NCBI GenBank assembly: GCA_037178625.1
Contig: CM074134.1
Location: forward strand, 1,054,001 to 1,118,000
Direction: 5' to 3'
Source: Skeletonema tropicum
Taxonomy: Eukaryota > Bacillariophyta > Thalassiosirophyceae > Thalassiosirales > Thalassiosiraceae
DNA length: 64,000 nucleotides
Below are positions 51,841 through 61,195 of this stretch, one piece after another (the first letter of the stretch is position 1; every line of letters starts with the position of its first letter). Under the pieces are notes generated by a model that had not been told where the DNA came from, did no database searches, and saw only the letters and a program-made list of their open reading frames with translations. The position numbers and the translations under genes were made by a program.

Positions 51841-52042
51841 ACAGAAATTTTAAAGTACGTCTGGTGGGCCCTCAAGAGGCGACATTATCTACACTAAGTG
51901 ATAACGAACATGTGCTGCAGTAGCTATTAATCCGATTAATAGCTACTGCAGATTAATAGCTACTGCAGCACATGTTCGTTATCACTTAGTGTAGATAATG
52001 TCGCCTCTTGAGGGCCCACCAGACGTACTTTAAAATTTCTGT
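51841..52042. repeat. Perfect 92-bp palindrome (repeat S, full element)
   Basis: 51841-51932 and 51951-52042 are exact reverse complements around an 18-bp centre. The pairing goes on about 10 bp further with one mismatch (TATATGTA / CACATATA). Half copies lie at 48383-48458 and 52139-52164. It looks like a MITE made almost wholly of inverted repeat. Confidence 0.95.
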
Positions 52043-52138
52043 CACATATATTCTTCTGCTTCTTTGTCTTCTAGAGAGCGCTACGAAGTTTCTTCATTCC
52101 ACTCTTCGCATGCTTGTATCTTTCTAGCTATACAAGCA

Positions 52139-52164
52139 CTTGAGGGCCCACCAGACGTACTTTA
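52139..52164 (+). repeat. Truncated copy of repeat S
   Basis: CTTGAGGGCCCACCAGACGT and the next six bases match the arm of the palindrome, then similarity stops abruptly at CCCAATTCG. The missing end (TTAAAATTTCTGT) reappears at about 53974. Confidence 0.75.
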
Positions 52165-52799
52165 CCCAATTCGCCGTTTGTGGTGCTGACATCACAATTG
52201 ACCATTGCCCTGACCCTCCTCCTACCTCTGCTATTGAAGACATTCCTTCATTTACAGCCAATGCTGAACGATGTCTACAAAAAGCAGAGAAGAGGAAGTT
52301 CACGACAATGGGGAATTGTACTGTCACCGCCGACACAATGTCGAGAGAAGACGTTCTTCGCACTCTCCATTCCGATGCCAAACACCTCCAAATGTGGGCA
52401 ATATGCCCGTATGGCGGCTTAGGTCCAATGTTCCGCAGATTCCTATTCGGCGACGACCCCATCCAACCACTCTCCTTTTCAGCCAACAAGCCTCACGCAG
52501 CGAAGATGTACCGCGACTCACTCCAAAGCTCAGCCCCCCATGGCATCCTTCCCCTTGCCAATTCCTCATGGTCTGCTTCCAAACCAGCCCACCAGCGATT
52601 CTATGGCCACTCCTACACAGCACCCACCCCTCAGATCCACTTCCTTCAACAGTTTGGCCTTGCCTGCACCAAGGCGTTCGCTTTCCACATCCGTCGACCA
52701 GTTAGTTCCCGGCAGGCTGCACAGGCGTCTTCGGGACCAGCCCGAGCCCCTCCAGCTTTAAATTCTTCTTTCTCTACTGACACCGGCAAGGGTAAATAA
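52165..52799 (+). pseudogene. Repeat-associated ORF fragment, unknown family
   Basis: About 210 codons open from the end of truncated repeat S to a stop at 52797-52799. There is no in-frame ATG near the beginning; the first Met lies inside (TTMGNCTVTADTMSRED). The text is protein-like (LRTLHSDAKHLQMWAICPYG, MFRRFLFGDDPIQPLSF) with a Ser/Pro-rich end. The last residues fall inside the inverted repeat of the fold-back element, which therefore inserted into or supplied the stop. Probably a 5'-truncated piece of a mobile-element or captured host gene. Not recognised. Confidence 0.45.
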
Positions 52800-53594
52800 A
52801 TAGGGTATGACTCAAATTTTGGCGGGAAATCTTCACCGCGACGTTTACGCGTAAAAAAATAAAGAGGATTTACCGTCTCGTGGTCAAACTCAGATACGAA
52901 AGTCAGTGCCGGTCAACAAGATGACCAGCACCAACACGCAAGCCCCACACACAGCCAACACGCCGCTCATCGAGGCAGGCAACCATGGTCTACGTTGCCG
53001 CTGTTGAAATAGACCAAGTTAACAGCCGACCTATGGGCCGATCGGTGGCTGATCGTTACTATGGATTATTATGTTGGTGTTGACGCCCTCGCCGCTGCCA
53101 AATACCTCAAGGGAAGGCAGCATGGAGGCAATATTAGACGGTGACGTCCGGCGAGCGCCGGCCACTGAACAGTGCTTACTGAACGTCCCATCGAGCGTTT
53201 CTGCTGGATCCAAGCACGATAACATAAACATAATAATCCATATTAACGATCAGCCATCAATCGTCCCATATTACGGCTAATAACTAGGTCTATTTCAGCA
53301 GCGGCAGTGTCGACCATGGTAGCCGTAGGGTAGCCGTTGCCTTGAGCGGTGAATGATCAATTCGAGCTTTCAATGACGGGAAACGACGAGGCAAGCGAGA
53401 CTCAACCATAGGTAACACAAAGTCGTATCGGCACCTTCACTTAGGAGTGTACCTGAACATTTGTGAACAGTACTAGGTACAACGTAGGAATACGTAAACA
53501 TGGCCCTTGTGACAAAGTTGAGTTTGACCACGAGACGGTAAGCGTCACACTCCTTGTGACATACCCTATTTATTTACCCTTGGACACCGGTGTC
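52779..53594. mobile_element. Fold-back element, about 816 bp of nested inverted repeats
   Basis: GGGTAAATAAATAGGGTATG near the left end (52789-52808) is inverted at 53560-53579, next to GACACCGG (left) and CCGGTGTC (right). Further in, TACCGTCTCGTGGTCAAACT and two more bases (52871-52892) pair exactly with 53519-53540. AAATAGACC pairs around 53008 and 53288, and GGCTGATCGTTACTATGGAT pairs imperfectly with about 53235-53255. So pairing is colinear along most of the element. No ORF of note; short frames on both strands mirror each other. Confidence 0.85.
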
Positions 53595-53632
53595 TAGAGA
53601 GTAGTGACTAAAATAATCTATCTATCTATCTA

Positions 53633-53965
53633 CTCCCTCTGTCCCAAAAAAAATGAGCTATTTGAAGTTAATCGTAGTCCCACAAAAAACTAGCTCTTTG
53701 GCGTACTTATTCCTACGTCAGGTCCTACACAAGTGTCCGAGAGGCCTCTTCAGTTTCACATTAGGGTTAGATTTTAAGGATATTTTAACGCCTTTTGTCA
53801 CAATATGATAAAAAATACTTGCTTAACAACCTCCAACCTCCATATAATTGTAACCGGCGTGAAATAAGCTTTCCAACGATGTGCAATAGCAATTTTTTGG
53901 ACGAAAATTGACCAAATTTTAACTATTTCAAATCAAAAAGCTCATTTTTTGTGGGACAGAGGGAG
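53633..53965. mobile_element. Stowaway-like MITE, 333 bp, TA target duplication
   Basis: The left end CTCCCTCTGTCCCAAAAAAA (then ATGAGCT) is inverted at the right end AGCTCATTTTTTGTGGGACA (then GAGGGAG) with one mismatch. TA flanks both sides (53631-53632, 53966-53967). CTCCCTCYGT is the hallmark terminal sequence of plant Stowaway elements, which are mobilised by Tc1/mariner transposases. The inside is AT-rich without a gene. Confidence 0.9.
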
Positions 53966-54330
53966 TATCTATCTTAAAATTTCTGTTATATATATATCTT
54001 TCTAGCTCTAGCTCTAGCTCGGCTATCTAGCGCTGCGAACACTTCATGAATGATATGAAGAGTTGTCATTATCTCCATCAATCGAACCAAACACAACAGG
54101 ATGCTTACATGATATCGTGACAATACGTTCCCGTACGTCAGCAGGATACCTATCGTACCAGACAATTCCAACCACGCCACACGGACGGGGTGACAACTTC
54201 CGCTAGACTTCCGCTTCACTTCAATTCATCCAGTCCACTTCAGTATCGCCAAATACAATCCCTTTTAGCGATCGATAGAATTCTGAGAAGTATCCTCCAT
54301 GTTGTTTACAACACTATCATATCGTACAAC

Positions 54331-55266
54331 ATGATGAAATCGGGAGAATCACCTAGCCCACTGCCTGGTGGCGGAACGCCAGCTTCTCCATCAACGACTC
54401 CCGATCGCCGTGATGAATATAAACGCAGAGGCCGACAACGTTTGTCTTTTGCTGTCCCGACTTCAAAGCAAGAAGACGCCTTCGTAAAAGAAAGGCATGT
54501 GACAGATGAGAATCCAAATCCATGGCAATATAAGTTGCTTAAAGTATTGAACTCTCCGACAGTCCAACATATAATCATTATGATGCTGCTGATCGATGTT
54601 TTCATTATTTTCATCGAGCTAGCGATTGACGCATTTTATCCAAACTGCAATTTAATTGAGAGAGATGCGGTTAGCTGTTGCACCTCCGATGAAGTTGTTG
54701 ATTCTCATGGCGCAGGAGAGGTGCATAGATTTATGGCAGGAATTAATAGGTTGCTTGCTGAAAAGGCGGGCGATGGTCATCATTCTGATTTGTGTACAGC
54801 TTCGCTCGTTGAGACGACTTTCCAGGCTGGATGTGATGCCCACAAGTATCCCGGTGTTCATGTTGCTCATGAGGTTCTGTTTTCTTTTACACTCATTATC
54901 CTCATATTGTTTGAAATTGAGTTGCTACTGATGATATATCTTCTCGGCCCCAAAAAATATTTCTCAAATCTGCTATATGCACTGGATCTTTTCGTTGTGA
55001 CTGTTTCTTTGATATTGGAGATAATATTCAAAGTCGTACATGAGGACATACTCAATGATCTTGTGGGGATCCTTATCCTATTTCGTGTTTGGCGTTTTGT
55101 CCGAATTGGACATGGTTTGGTGGCAAGTACGTTTGAATTGCAAGAGGAGAGAATACACGAATTGAAACATTATGTGCAAGAGGTGGAGGAGATGGTGGAA
55201 ACATTTGGAGGCGAATTGCCAGAGAAAAGACCTTCTGTACTAGGTGAAACAGAATCTGAACATTGA
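54331..55266 (+). CDS. Hv1-type voltage-gated proton channel
   Basis: 311 residues from the ATG at 54331. It is a lone voltage-sensor domain without a pore domain. S1 (about 79-103, MMLLIDVFIIFIELAID) has Asp89 where Hv1 has its selectivity Asp. S2 is about 181-206 (acidic Glu195), S3 about 213-235 (Asp219). S4 carries FRVWRFVRIGHG, i.e. the R-x-W-R-x-x-R signature of Hv channels (252-258). A coiled coil follows (LQEERIHELKHYVQEVEEMV), as in dimeric Hv1. The S1-S2 loop is long (about 77 residues, five Cys). It should let protons leave the cell on depolarisation; in related algae this supports pH control. Confidence 0.88.
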   Translation: MMKSGESPSPLPGGGTPASPSTTPDRRDEYKRRGRQRLSFAVPTSKQEDAFVKERHVTDENPNPWQYKLLKVLNSPTVQHIIIMMLLIDVFIIFIELAIDAFYPNCNLIERDAVSCCTSDEVVDSHGAGEVHRFMAGINRLLAEKAGDGHHSDLCTASLVETTFQAGCDAHKYPGVHVAHEVLFSFTLIILILFEIELLLMIYLLGPKKYFSNLLYALDLFVVTVSLILEIIFKVVHEDILNDLVGILILFRVWRFVRIGHGLVASTFELQEERIHELKHYVQEVEEMVETFGGELPEKRPSVLGETESEH

Positions 55267-55569
55267 GACGATATTAGCTCCAGTCTACTGAAACTAATAA
55301 CACTCAAAACGAAAGAAATGAGCGAGAAATATTATCTTCCACAGGTAGGTAAAGTTTCGACAACGTGGGATCTATGTGAAGTATGAAGCTGCAGCGCCAC
55401 AAGTGACTCAAACAATCTTGATGCACCTTCTTTCATCTCTAATATAATATCTACATCTTTCAAATCCAGTTGTTGGGAGTTTGATGTGGTCTAATAGGAA
55501 CTCCGTTGTGTACAAAATCATGGGCTGGGTTGGGACGCACTTCTTGCTTTATGCCGCACTTCTTGCTTA
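55267..55569. other. Convergent intergenic region
   Basis: 303 bp, 3' ends on both sides. Nothing recognised. Confidence 0.4.
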
Positions 55570-56364
55570 TTAGTACTTCGTCCATACAGTCCCATCATCA
55601 AACGTCAAAGTCCGACGAAACAAGTTAAATACAGCCGTAACTTCATTTCTATCTGGAAAGTCAAATGTAAAGTTAGTGCCCGCCTTTGCTGTGAAAGTTG
55701 AGAGCACTTCATTATTTCGCCCGCTGTCCCGAAATTCCACCACACAATCAGATCCTTTGATCTGCCTTATGATTATAACTCGCTTTGAGTTCGTGCTGTC
55801 TTTATATACACCTATAGGACCTTCAAACTTTTTATTCATCCAAAAGCTATTGTTGTTGTTCTTCCCATTGCTGTCGAATGAAATTATTCGAATTTTCTCC
55901 CTATTCCTTGTGAATGTTCCTTCCATAGCACCACCATTACTGTCTGAAGATGGTACTCCTCCATCAAATATAAGTTTTGTTTCTTTTCCTTCTTCTTTGA
56001 CAACTTGGACCGGAAACACGCGTTCCTCATCAGATGGTTCATCTCGAAGTAATAGCGTAGCCTTTTGATCGTCACCGAATAAAACTCTGTAACCATTTGG
56101 ATGCTTTGGATCAAACCACACCGCTTGGTAGTTCATTGAGTCATCCTTTGCTTGGACTGGTTGTGTTAGTAGTAAAGATGATGCTGCCGTGATGGTTGTT
56201 TTGAGTACATCGCGTCTCGATAGTAGTAATATGTCGGAACGGGATAATGAAGTGGCCGAATCATGATGTGATTGTTGAATTTGAAATGCATCCACGCTGA
56301 GGAACAAAGATGAAGATGCTATTAGCAAAGCTACAGATCCAGCAACTGTCATAATTCGCCCCAT
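55570..56364 (-). CDS. Thylakoid-lumen protein with tripartite (Tat) targeting, unknown function
   Basis: 264 residues. Three targeting parts are readable: ER signal peptide ending LSVDAF (F27), a short Ser-rich transit segment, and a twin-arginine signal SRRDVLKTTITAASSLLLTQ ending PVQAKDD with an A-x-A-type site. The mature domain of about 190 residues is beta-rich (YQAVWFDPKHPNGYRVLFGD, GPIGVYKDSTNSKRVIIIRQ, DFPDRNEVTAVF). No enzyme motif is seen and the family is not recognised. Tat export implies it folds in the stroma before crossing into the lumen. Confidence 0.85.
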   Translation of the reverse strand: MGRIMTVAGSVALLIASSSLFLSVDAFQIQQSHHDSATSLSRSDILLLSRRDVLKTTITAASSLLLTQPVQAKDDSMNYQAVWFDPKHPNGYRVLFGDDQKATLLLRDEPSDEERVFPVQVVKEEGKETKLIFDGGVPSSDSNGGAMEGTFTRNREKIRIISFDSNGKNNNNSFWMNKKFEGPIGVYKDSTNSKRVIIIRQIKGSDCVVEFRDSGRNNEVLSTFTAKAGTNFTFDFPDRNEVTAVFNLFRRTLTFDDGTVWTKY

Positions 56365-56826
56365 ACTAATTGCCCACTATATTTAATTACAGGGGAAAAA
56401 TCGATCGTTCCTGAGTATGCCGTTCAATCAATCAAATTTAATGATGCCAATATCAACCAACTGTCGTCGTCGATGATAGATAATACACCATGTGCCAATG
56501 TGTCACGTGTCACTTCTTGACTCTTGACTCTTGACACTTGACAAGCTTCGAGCTTGCTTGGAGCTTTCGGCTTTCGGCGGCTGGATGATTGGAGATGCCA
56601 TCTGCGAACTCCTTCCAGAGACTCGCGAGAAACAAGAAAGGATCCCGCACGATAGGTTCACAAGATTGGTTTGAATGCGCCGTCGGCTTTAGCCGCACAA
56701 TGGTTCAAGTAAATCTTCCTCGCTGACGGCATTATGTGTAGATGAAGTAACGACAATAAAACGAGGCATCCCAGTGCTTAACTGACTGTCGATATATTAA
56801 TAAAAACTTGGGCATCGTCGTCAAAG
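56365..56826. promoter_or_regulatory. Divergent intergenic region
   Basis: 462 bp between the lumen protein and the protease gene. Contains repeated TTGACTC/TTGACAC words near 56517-56541. No clear promoter element recognised. Confidence 0.4.
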
Positions 56827-59019
56827 ATGGCAAGAAGCAGAAGCGTTTTGATTGCAGCTGCCGGCATCGGCGCATCATTGACCTTTCCATCCGCCGCCGC
56901 TACCACTAACAATAATGGGCAACCGCTACATGCATCGCTTGAAGCGGCAGAGTCCATATTGGTTCCACCAAGTCGCCGCAGTCGTGCTGAGCATTCATTA
57001 CGACAGGAGCGAATAAAACAGGATGAGCAGCAGTCAGAGACAAAGGGACAGCGTGCCCGTCATCTCTTTGATAATGACGAAGTAGAAGGACTGAACCAAA
57101 CTGATCTATTGCCACTACCAGACGCATTTATCCCCGACATTACCTCCACCAACGTAATTACAGAGAATACCTACTACAGCAATACTAATAACAACTTGAA
57201 ACAACCCCGAATTATCGGTGGTCAATCCACCACACGAGATCGGTACCCCTACGCCGCCTCATTAATCGACTCGAAATCGAATCGACACGTCTGTGGAGGA
57301 TCACTCATTGCTCCCGACATCATTTTAACTGCTGGTCATTGCTCTGGACACTTTGATGCCGTGCAAATTGGCCGTCATAACATTATTGATGGGGAACTAG
57401 AGGCGGTATTATCCAATAATAATAACTTCAATGCAAATAATACTGTGAATGGACAGGTGGTAGAAGATGGGTATGAATTTCACGTGGTGGAGAGACATGT
57501 AGTCCATCCATTACATGCCAATGTCATCCGTAGCGATTTTGCAATTGCCAAATTATATGGAGGTGTAACGTCCGTTCAACCTGTCAAATTGAACAATCAA
57601 TCCAGTGTACCGTCCAATGATGAGATGGTCACAGTCATGGGATATGGCATTATTCAAAAAGATGGGAATATCATTGATGACATGTCAAATGTCTTATTGG
57701 AGGCGGATGTGCAATACATGCCCAATTCAGAGTGTGAAATGACGAGTGCCCCGTTCAATGGACAAACTGTGGCGTATAATGGATACGTTGATGAGAATAT
57801 GTTGTGCGCTTTGCAATTGAATGTTGATGCTTGTCAGGGGGACTCAGGTGGACCATTGATTTATGGAGCATCATTCAGTAATAATCCAGAGGGTGATGTG
57901 CAGATTGGGATTGTTAGTTGGGGTTTGGGATGCGCCTTGGAGGCTTTCCCAGGTGTCTATTCTAGGATATCGGAGGAGTTTGACTGGATAACTGAACAGG
58001 TCTGTGACTTGTCGAATGATCCACCGGATTACTTTAATTGTACGACAACGGATAGTCAACAGCAGCAGGACGAGCAATTGTTAGCAGAGGTCACACAGGA
58101 TGTAACGGTAGTGGTGGAGTTGGATGATAAACCGCAGGAGACAGCTTGGATGATGGAATTGGACAGACAGAATGCTGGTGGTGGCCGCGGCAATGGTAGG
58201 GACAACTACAAGCCATTCGGATCTTACATGACACCATCGACATCGTCTGTGGAGGTCCTATCACTTCCAGTTGGCAAGCAATACAAATTCACAATGCTAG
58301 ATAGAGGTGCAGACAACAAGAACACCAAATTCCGTCTGTGTTATGGCAACGTCTCGAGAGAGGAGTGCATGAGTGCGAGGAAATGGGCTGTTGAAAGTAT
58401 AGTATTGTGTGAGGGCATATCGAGGTATAATCTGATTACGTCGACGTCGTGCCCGGTCGTTCTTCAGACTGAGAGACCTACGCCAAGGCCCACTGTTACT
58501 GTAAGTTCATTACTCTGTCTGATGTCACAATCTTTTGCATTCAAAACACTCTTATTTCTCACTCTCTAATACTGCTGCTGCTGGCATTGCCTCACTCATT
58601 TCTTTGCTCAATAGCCCACTCTCACCCCGACAGATGCTCCAATGGTAGCTGTTTGGAATGACCTCATGTTTGGTACACTGGAACCATTCTTTAAACCTCC
58701 TACATCACAACCAACGCCGAGACCGACAGCACCCCCAACACTCATTCCTTCAATGACACCTACGGATGTCCCAACGCCGAGGCCTTCAAATGAACCTAGC
58801 GTTTACTTTACAAAGGCTCCAGCAAAGAATGCCCCAACAGACTTCTTCTCGAAATTCGAGGATGCTGAAGCCATGGAGGATGATGAAGCCATGGAAGTGA
58901 TTGAGATCGAAACGAACGAAATCCCTTCTGCTTCTGCTGCCTCCAATAACATACTATTTTGTGTGCCATCTCTTATCATCATTGCTCTCTCCACGATTTA
59001 TTTTTGCTCCTCGTGGTAA
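56827..59019 (+). CDS. Membrane-anchored trypsin-like serine protease, two exons
   Basis: Exons 56827-58500 and 58615-59019 (GTAAGT to CAATAG) give 692 residues. Signal peptide, then a propeptide of about 100 residues, then RIIGGQSTTRDRYPYAAS, the normal activation site. The catalytic triad is intact: His in TAGHC (near 171), Asp in RSDFAIAKL (near 236), Ser in DACQGDSGGPL (near 340). The Asp at the start of DACQGDSGG predicts trypsin-like Lys/Arg specificity. After the protease come a second beta-rich domain, a PTPRPT stalk and a hydrophobic end (LFCVPSLIIIALSTIYF) that could be a membrane or GPI anchor. The intron falls in the stalk. Confidence 0.93.
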
Positions 59020-59214
59020 TGAACCTCATTTCATCTATTATTGGAGACCATCATGACTGCTATCATCTTTGAACGTTTTTAAAGTTCACTGATCAGTCTC
59101 TTCTTCAAGTCGTGTGCTGAGTATAATCATACCAAATTTATATAAATAGTTTGGTCTAAGTATCTAAATTAATTTCTTTGTTGATGGATTAAGCAACGCC
59201 TTCTTGACATTTAT

Positions 59215-60663
59215 TCAATCAGTTTTATCTTTGGCTTCCAAAGATGCCGCAATCTTTGCGCCCATTTCCTCCGCAAAAGGTGTGAGAGCCATAGTCAAAC
59301 TCACAGCAGTTAGCATTAGCTTGGTAGTTTCCTCGTCCAAGATACCATGAGATCTAGCCATACGGAAAGCGACGAAGGCAAACTCGGACACTTCACTGAG
59401 CAGGAACCCCGCTCGTTGAGATTCGGCTAACGTAAGGCCGAATAATTGGCACAATCCTGTGATTATGCTTGCTTTGAGAGCGATAATACCAAGAACAATG
59501 GAGGCGACCAATCCAAATTTGGACGTGATGAGACCCAGATCAATTTCGAATCCAACACTAAAGAAGAACAATCCCACCAGCACGCCTCTGAACGGGCTAA
59601 TTTCACTCTCAATCTTCTCTTTATGCTTTGAAGCTGCAAGAATCATTCCAGAGACGAACGATCCAAGAGTATTGCTCAAACCCAACCCCTCAGTTAAGAA
59701 TGACATGCCCAACACTGTAGCCAAGATGAGACCAACAAATGCCTCCTGATTCTGGGCAGATACTACCGCATCAAACAATGGATCAAAAACAAACTTTGCA
59801 CAAATACCTAAAGCAGAAATTGCCATCAAAAATGCTACTCCAGCCGATGCAAATGCCTTGCCCAGTCCTTCTCCACCTCCTGCCAACAGAGGCGTAACAA
59901 CCAATAACGGTACGACTGCCAAATCTTGTGCAATTAGCACTCCAAGAGAACTTTTTCCATGTCTTGTGTCAAGTTGTTGCTTATCTTTGAGGAGCTGCAA
60001 GACAAATGCAGAGCTGGAAAGCGCTGCACCGCCCCCAAGAACAACCATCGCTGCCTTTGACATACCACAGAAAGATGCAATCCCTGCAACAGCAAACGAT
60101 GTTAAAAGAATTTGCGCAAGTCCTAGACCGAAAACATCATTTTTCATTGACATGAGAGTGTCAAAATTGATGTGAAGACCCATTTCGAAAAGAAAGAACA
60201 CAATGCCCAAATCAGCAAGCAGTTCTGTCCTGTGGACGTCGGAAATGAGTCCACCCTTGACACCATTAGGTCCAAGGGCCATACCAGCAGCCAAGAATCC
60301 CAATATATTTGATACTCCCAACTGTTTGCAGATTGGTGCAACGAGTGCAGTTGTTGATAAAAGAGCTATTGTATCAGACTTCGCACCACTCATGAATTCA
60401 CATAGGCCGGTGAGTAAGGTAGATACCATACCAGAGGATGAGGACGACGACGATGTCGAGGCAGCAGCCACTTCGCCTCCACGAGGTATGTCGAGGACGC
60501 TACTTTGCGCATGATGATGTGCTCTCTTAAGAGTTTGAGGATTGTTGAAAAAGACTGCACCTTTTGGATGAAACGAAACAGCGGCGACGCAACCTCCAAT
60601 CTGACTGAGGGAGGCGATGGCAGTTGTGCTGGTAATTATTGCTTGTAGCGAAAGCAGCTTCAT
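59215..60663 (-). CDS. KEA-like K+/H+ antiporter (CPA2 family), probably plastid
   Basis: 482 residues with about 12 membrane spans. The CPA2 core is clear: NILGFLAAGMALGPNGVKGG, DLGIVFFLFEMGLHINFDTL, GVLIAQDLAVVPLL (the Q-D pair of KEA/KefB transporters) and GLFFFSVGFEIDLGLI. The N-terminus has a signal-like segment (IGGCVAAVSFHP), which suggests plastid-envelope or thylakoid location, but it is not a perfect ASAF. The C-terminal TrkA-N (RCK) regulatory domain found in many KEA/Kef proteins is missing, as in the KEA4-6 type. It should exchange K+ for H+ to set pH and ion balance. Single exon. Confidence 0.88.
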   Translation of the reverse strand: MKLLSLQAIITSTTAIASLSQIGGCVAAVSFHPKGAVFFNNPQTLKRAHHHAQSSVLDIPRGGEVAAASTSSSSSSSGMVSTLLTGLCEFMSGAKSDTIALLSTTALVAPICKQLGVSNILGFLAAGMALGPNGVKGGLISDVHRTELLADLGIVFFLFEMGLHINFDTLMSMKNDVFGLGLAQILLTSFAVAGIASFCGMSKAAMVVLGGGAALSSSAFVLQLLKDKQQLDTRHGKSSLGVLIAQDLAVVPLLVVTPLLAGGGEGLGKAFASAGVAFLMAISALGICAKFVFDPLFDAVVSAQNQEAFVGLILATVLGMSFLTEGLGLSNTLGSFVSGMILAASKHKEKIESEISPFRGVLVGLFFFSVGFEIDLGLITSKFGLVASIVLGIIALKASIITGLCQLFGLTLAESQRAGFLLSEVSEFAFVAFRMARSHGILDEETTKLMLTAVSLTMALTPFAEEMGAKIAASLEAKDKTD

Positions 60664-61195
60664 GGTGATGGTCTTTCAAGTTTGAAGATTTGTGATGTCA
60701 GTGCTGACAACTGAGGAGAAGCGAGAATATCACCAGGAATGAGAAGAATATCAAATGCAGTTATTATGATGAATATCTATTGATGCAAATCGCCGCACGC
60801 AACCAAAATGTCAGTTCCAGTGCCGCTTTAGTGTCCGGTTTCCGGTTTCAACGCACACACAAGGATTCCGGATTCAGCGAGCCGAGAGGCTCTTCTTTGA
60901 CTTGCTTCTAATATTAAGTACTTGGCTAGCTTGTAGCTTGGGACAAGCAGGGTAGTATATACGCAGTAGACCTCTCGACTTGGCTGTGTCCTTGGATTGA
61001 AGAAAGTGCGGCCGTGAAGTTTGTGCTGTGCTATGGTACTCGATAAATTTGTCATCTGCATCATTACTTATCAAAGTTGCTTATCTCTTGGTCTTGCGAG
61101 CCAAAACCAAATTGGGTAGGGACATAACAACAACAACTTTCTTCATCAATTTACTCTTAGGTCTCCGTTGCGTGCGTGCCACCAAACATTCAACA
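60664..61195. promoter_or_regulatory. Divergent intergenic region
   Basis: 532 bp upstream of KEA and of the sulfotransferase-like gene. The plus frame stays open from 61028 but the leader is not convincing. Confidence 0.4.

Noticed and set aside
53031..53280. ORFs on both strands of the fold-back element
   Set aside because: They mirror each other because the DNA is an inverted repeat; no coding character.
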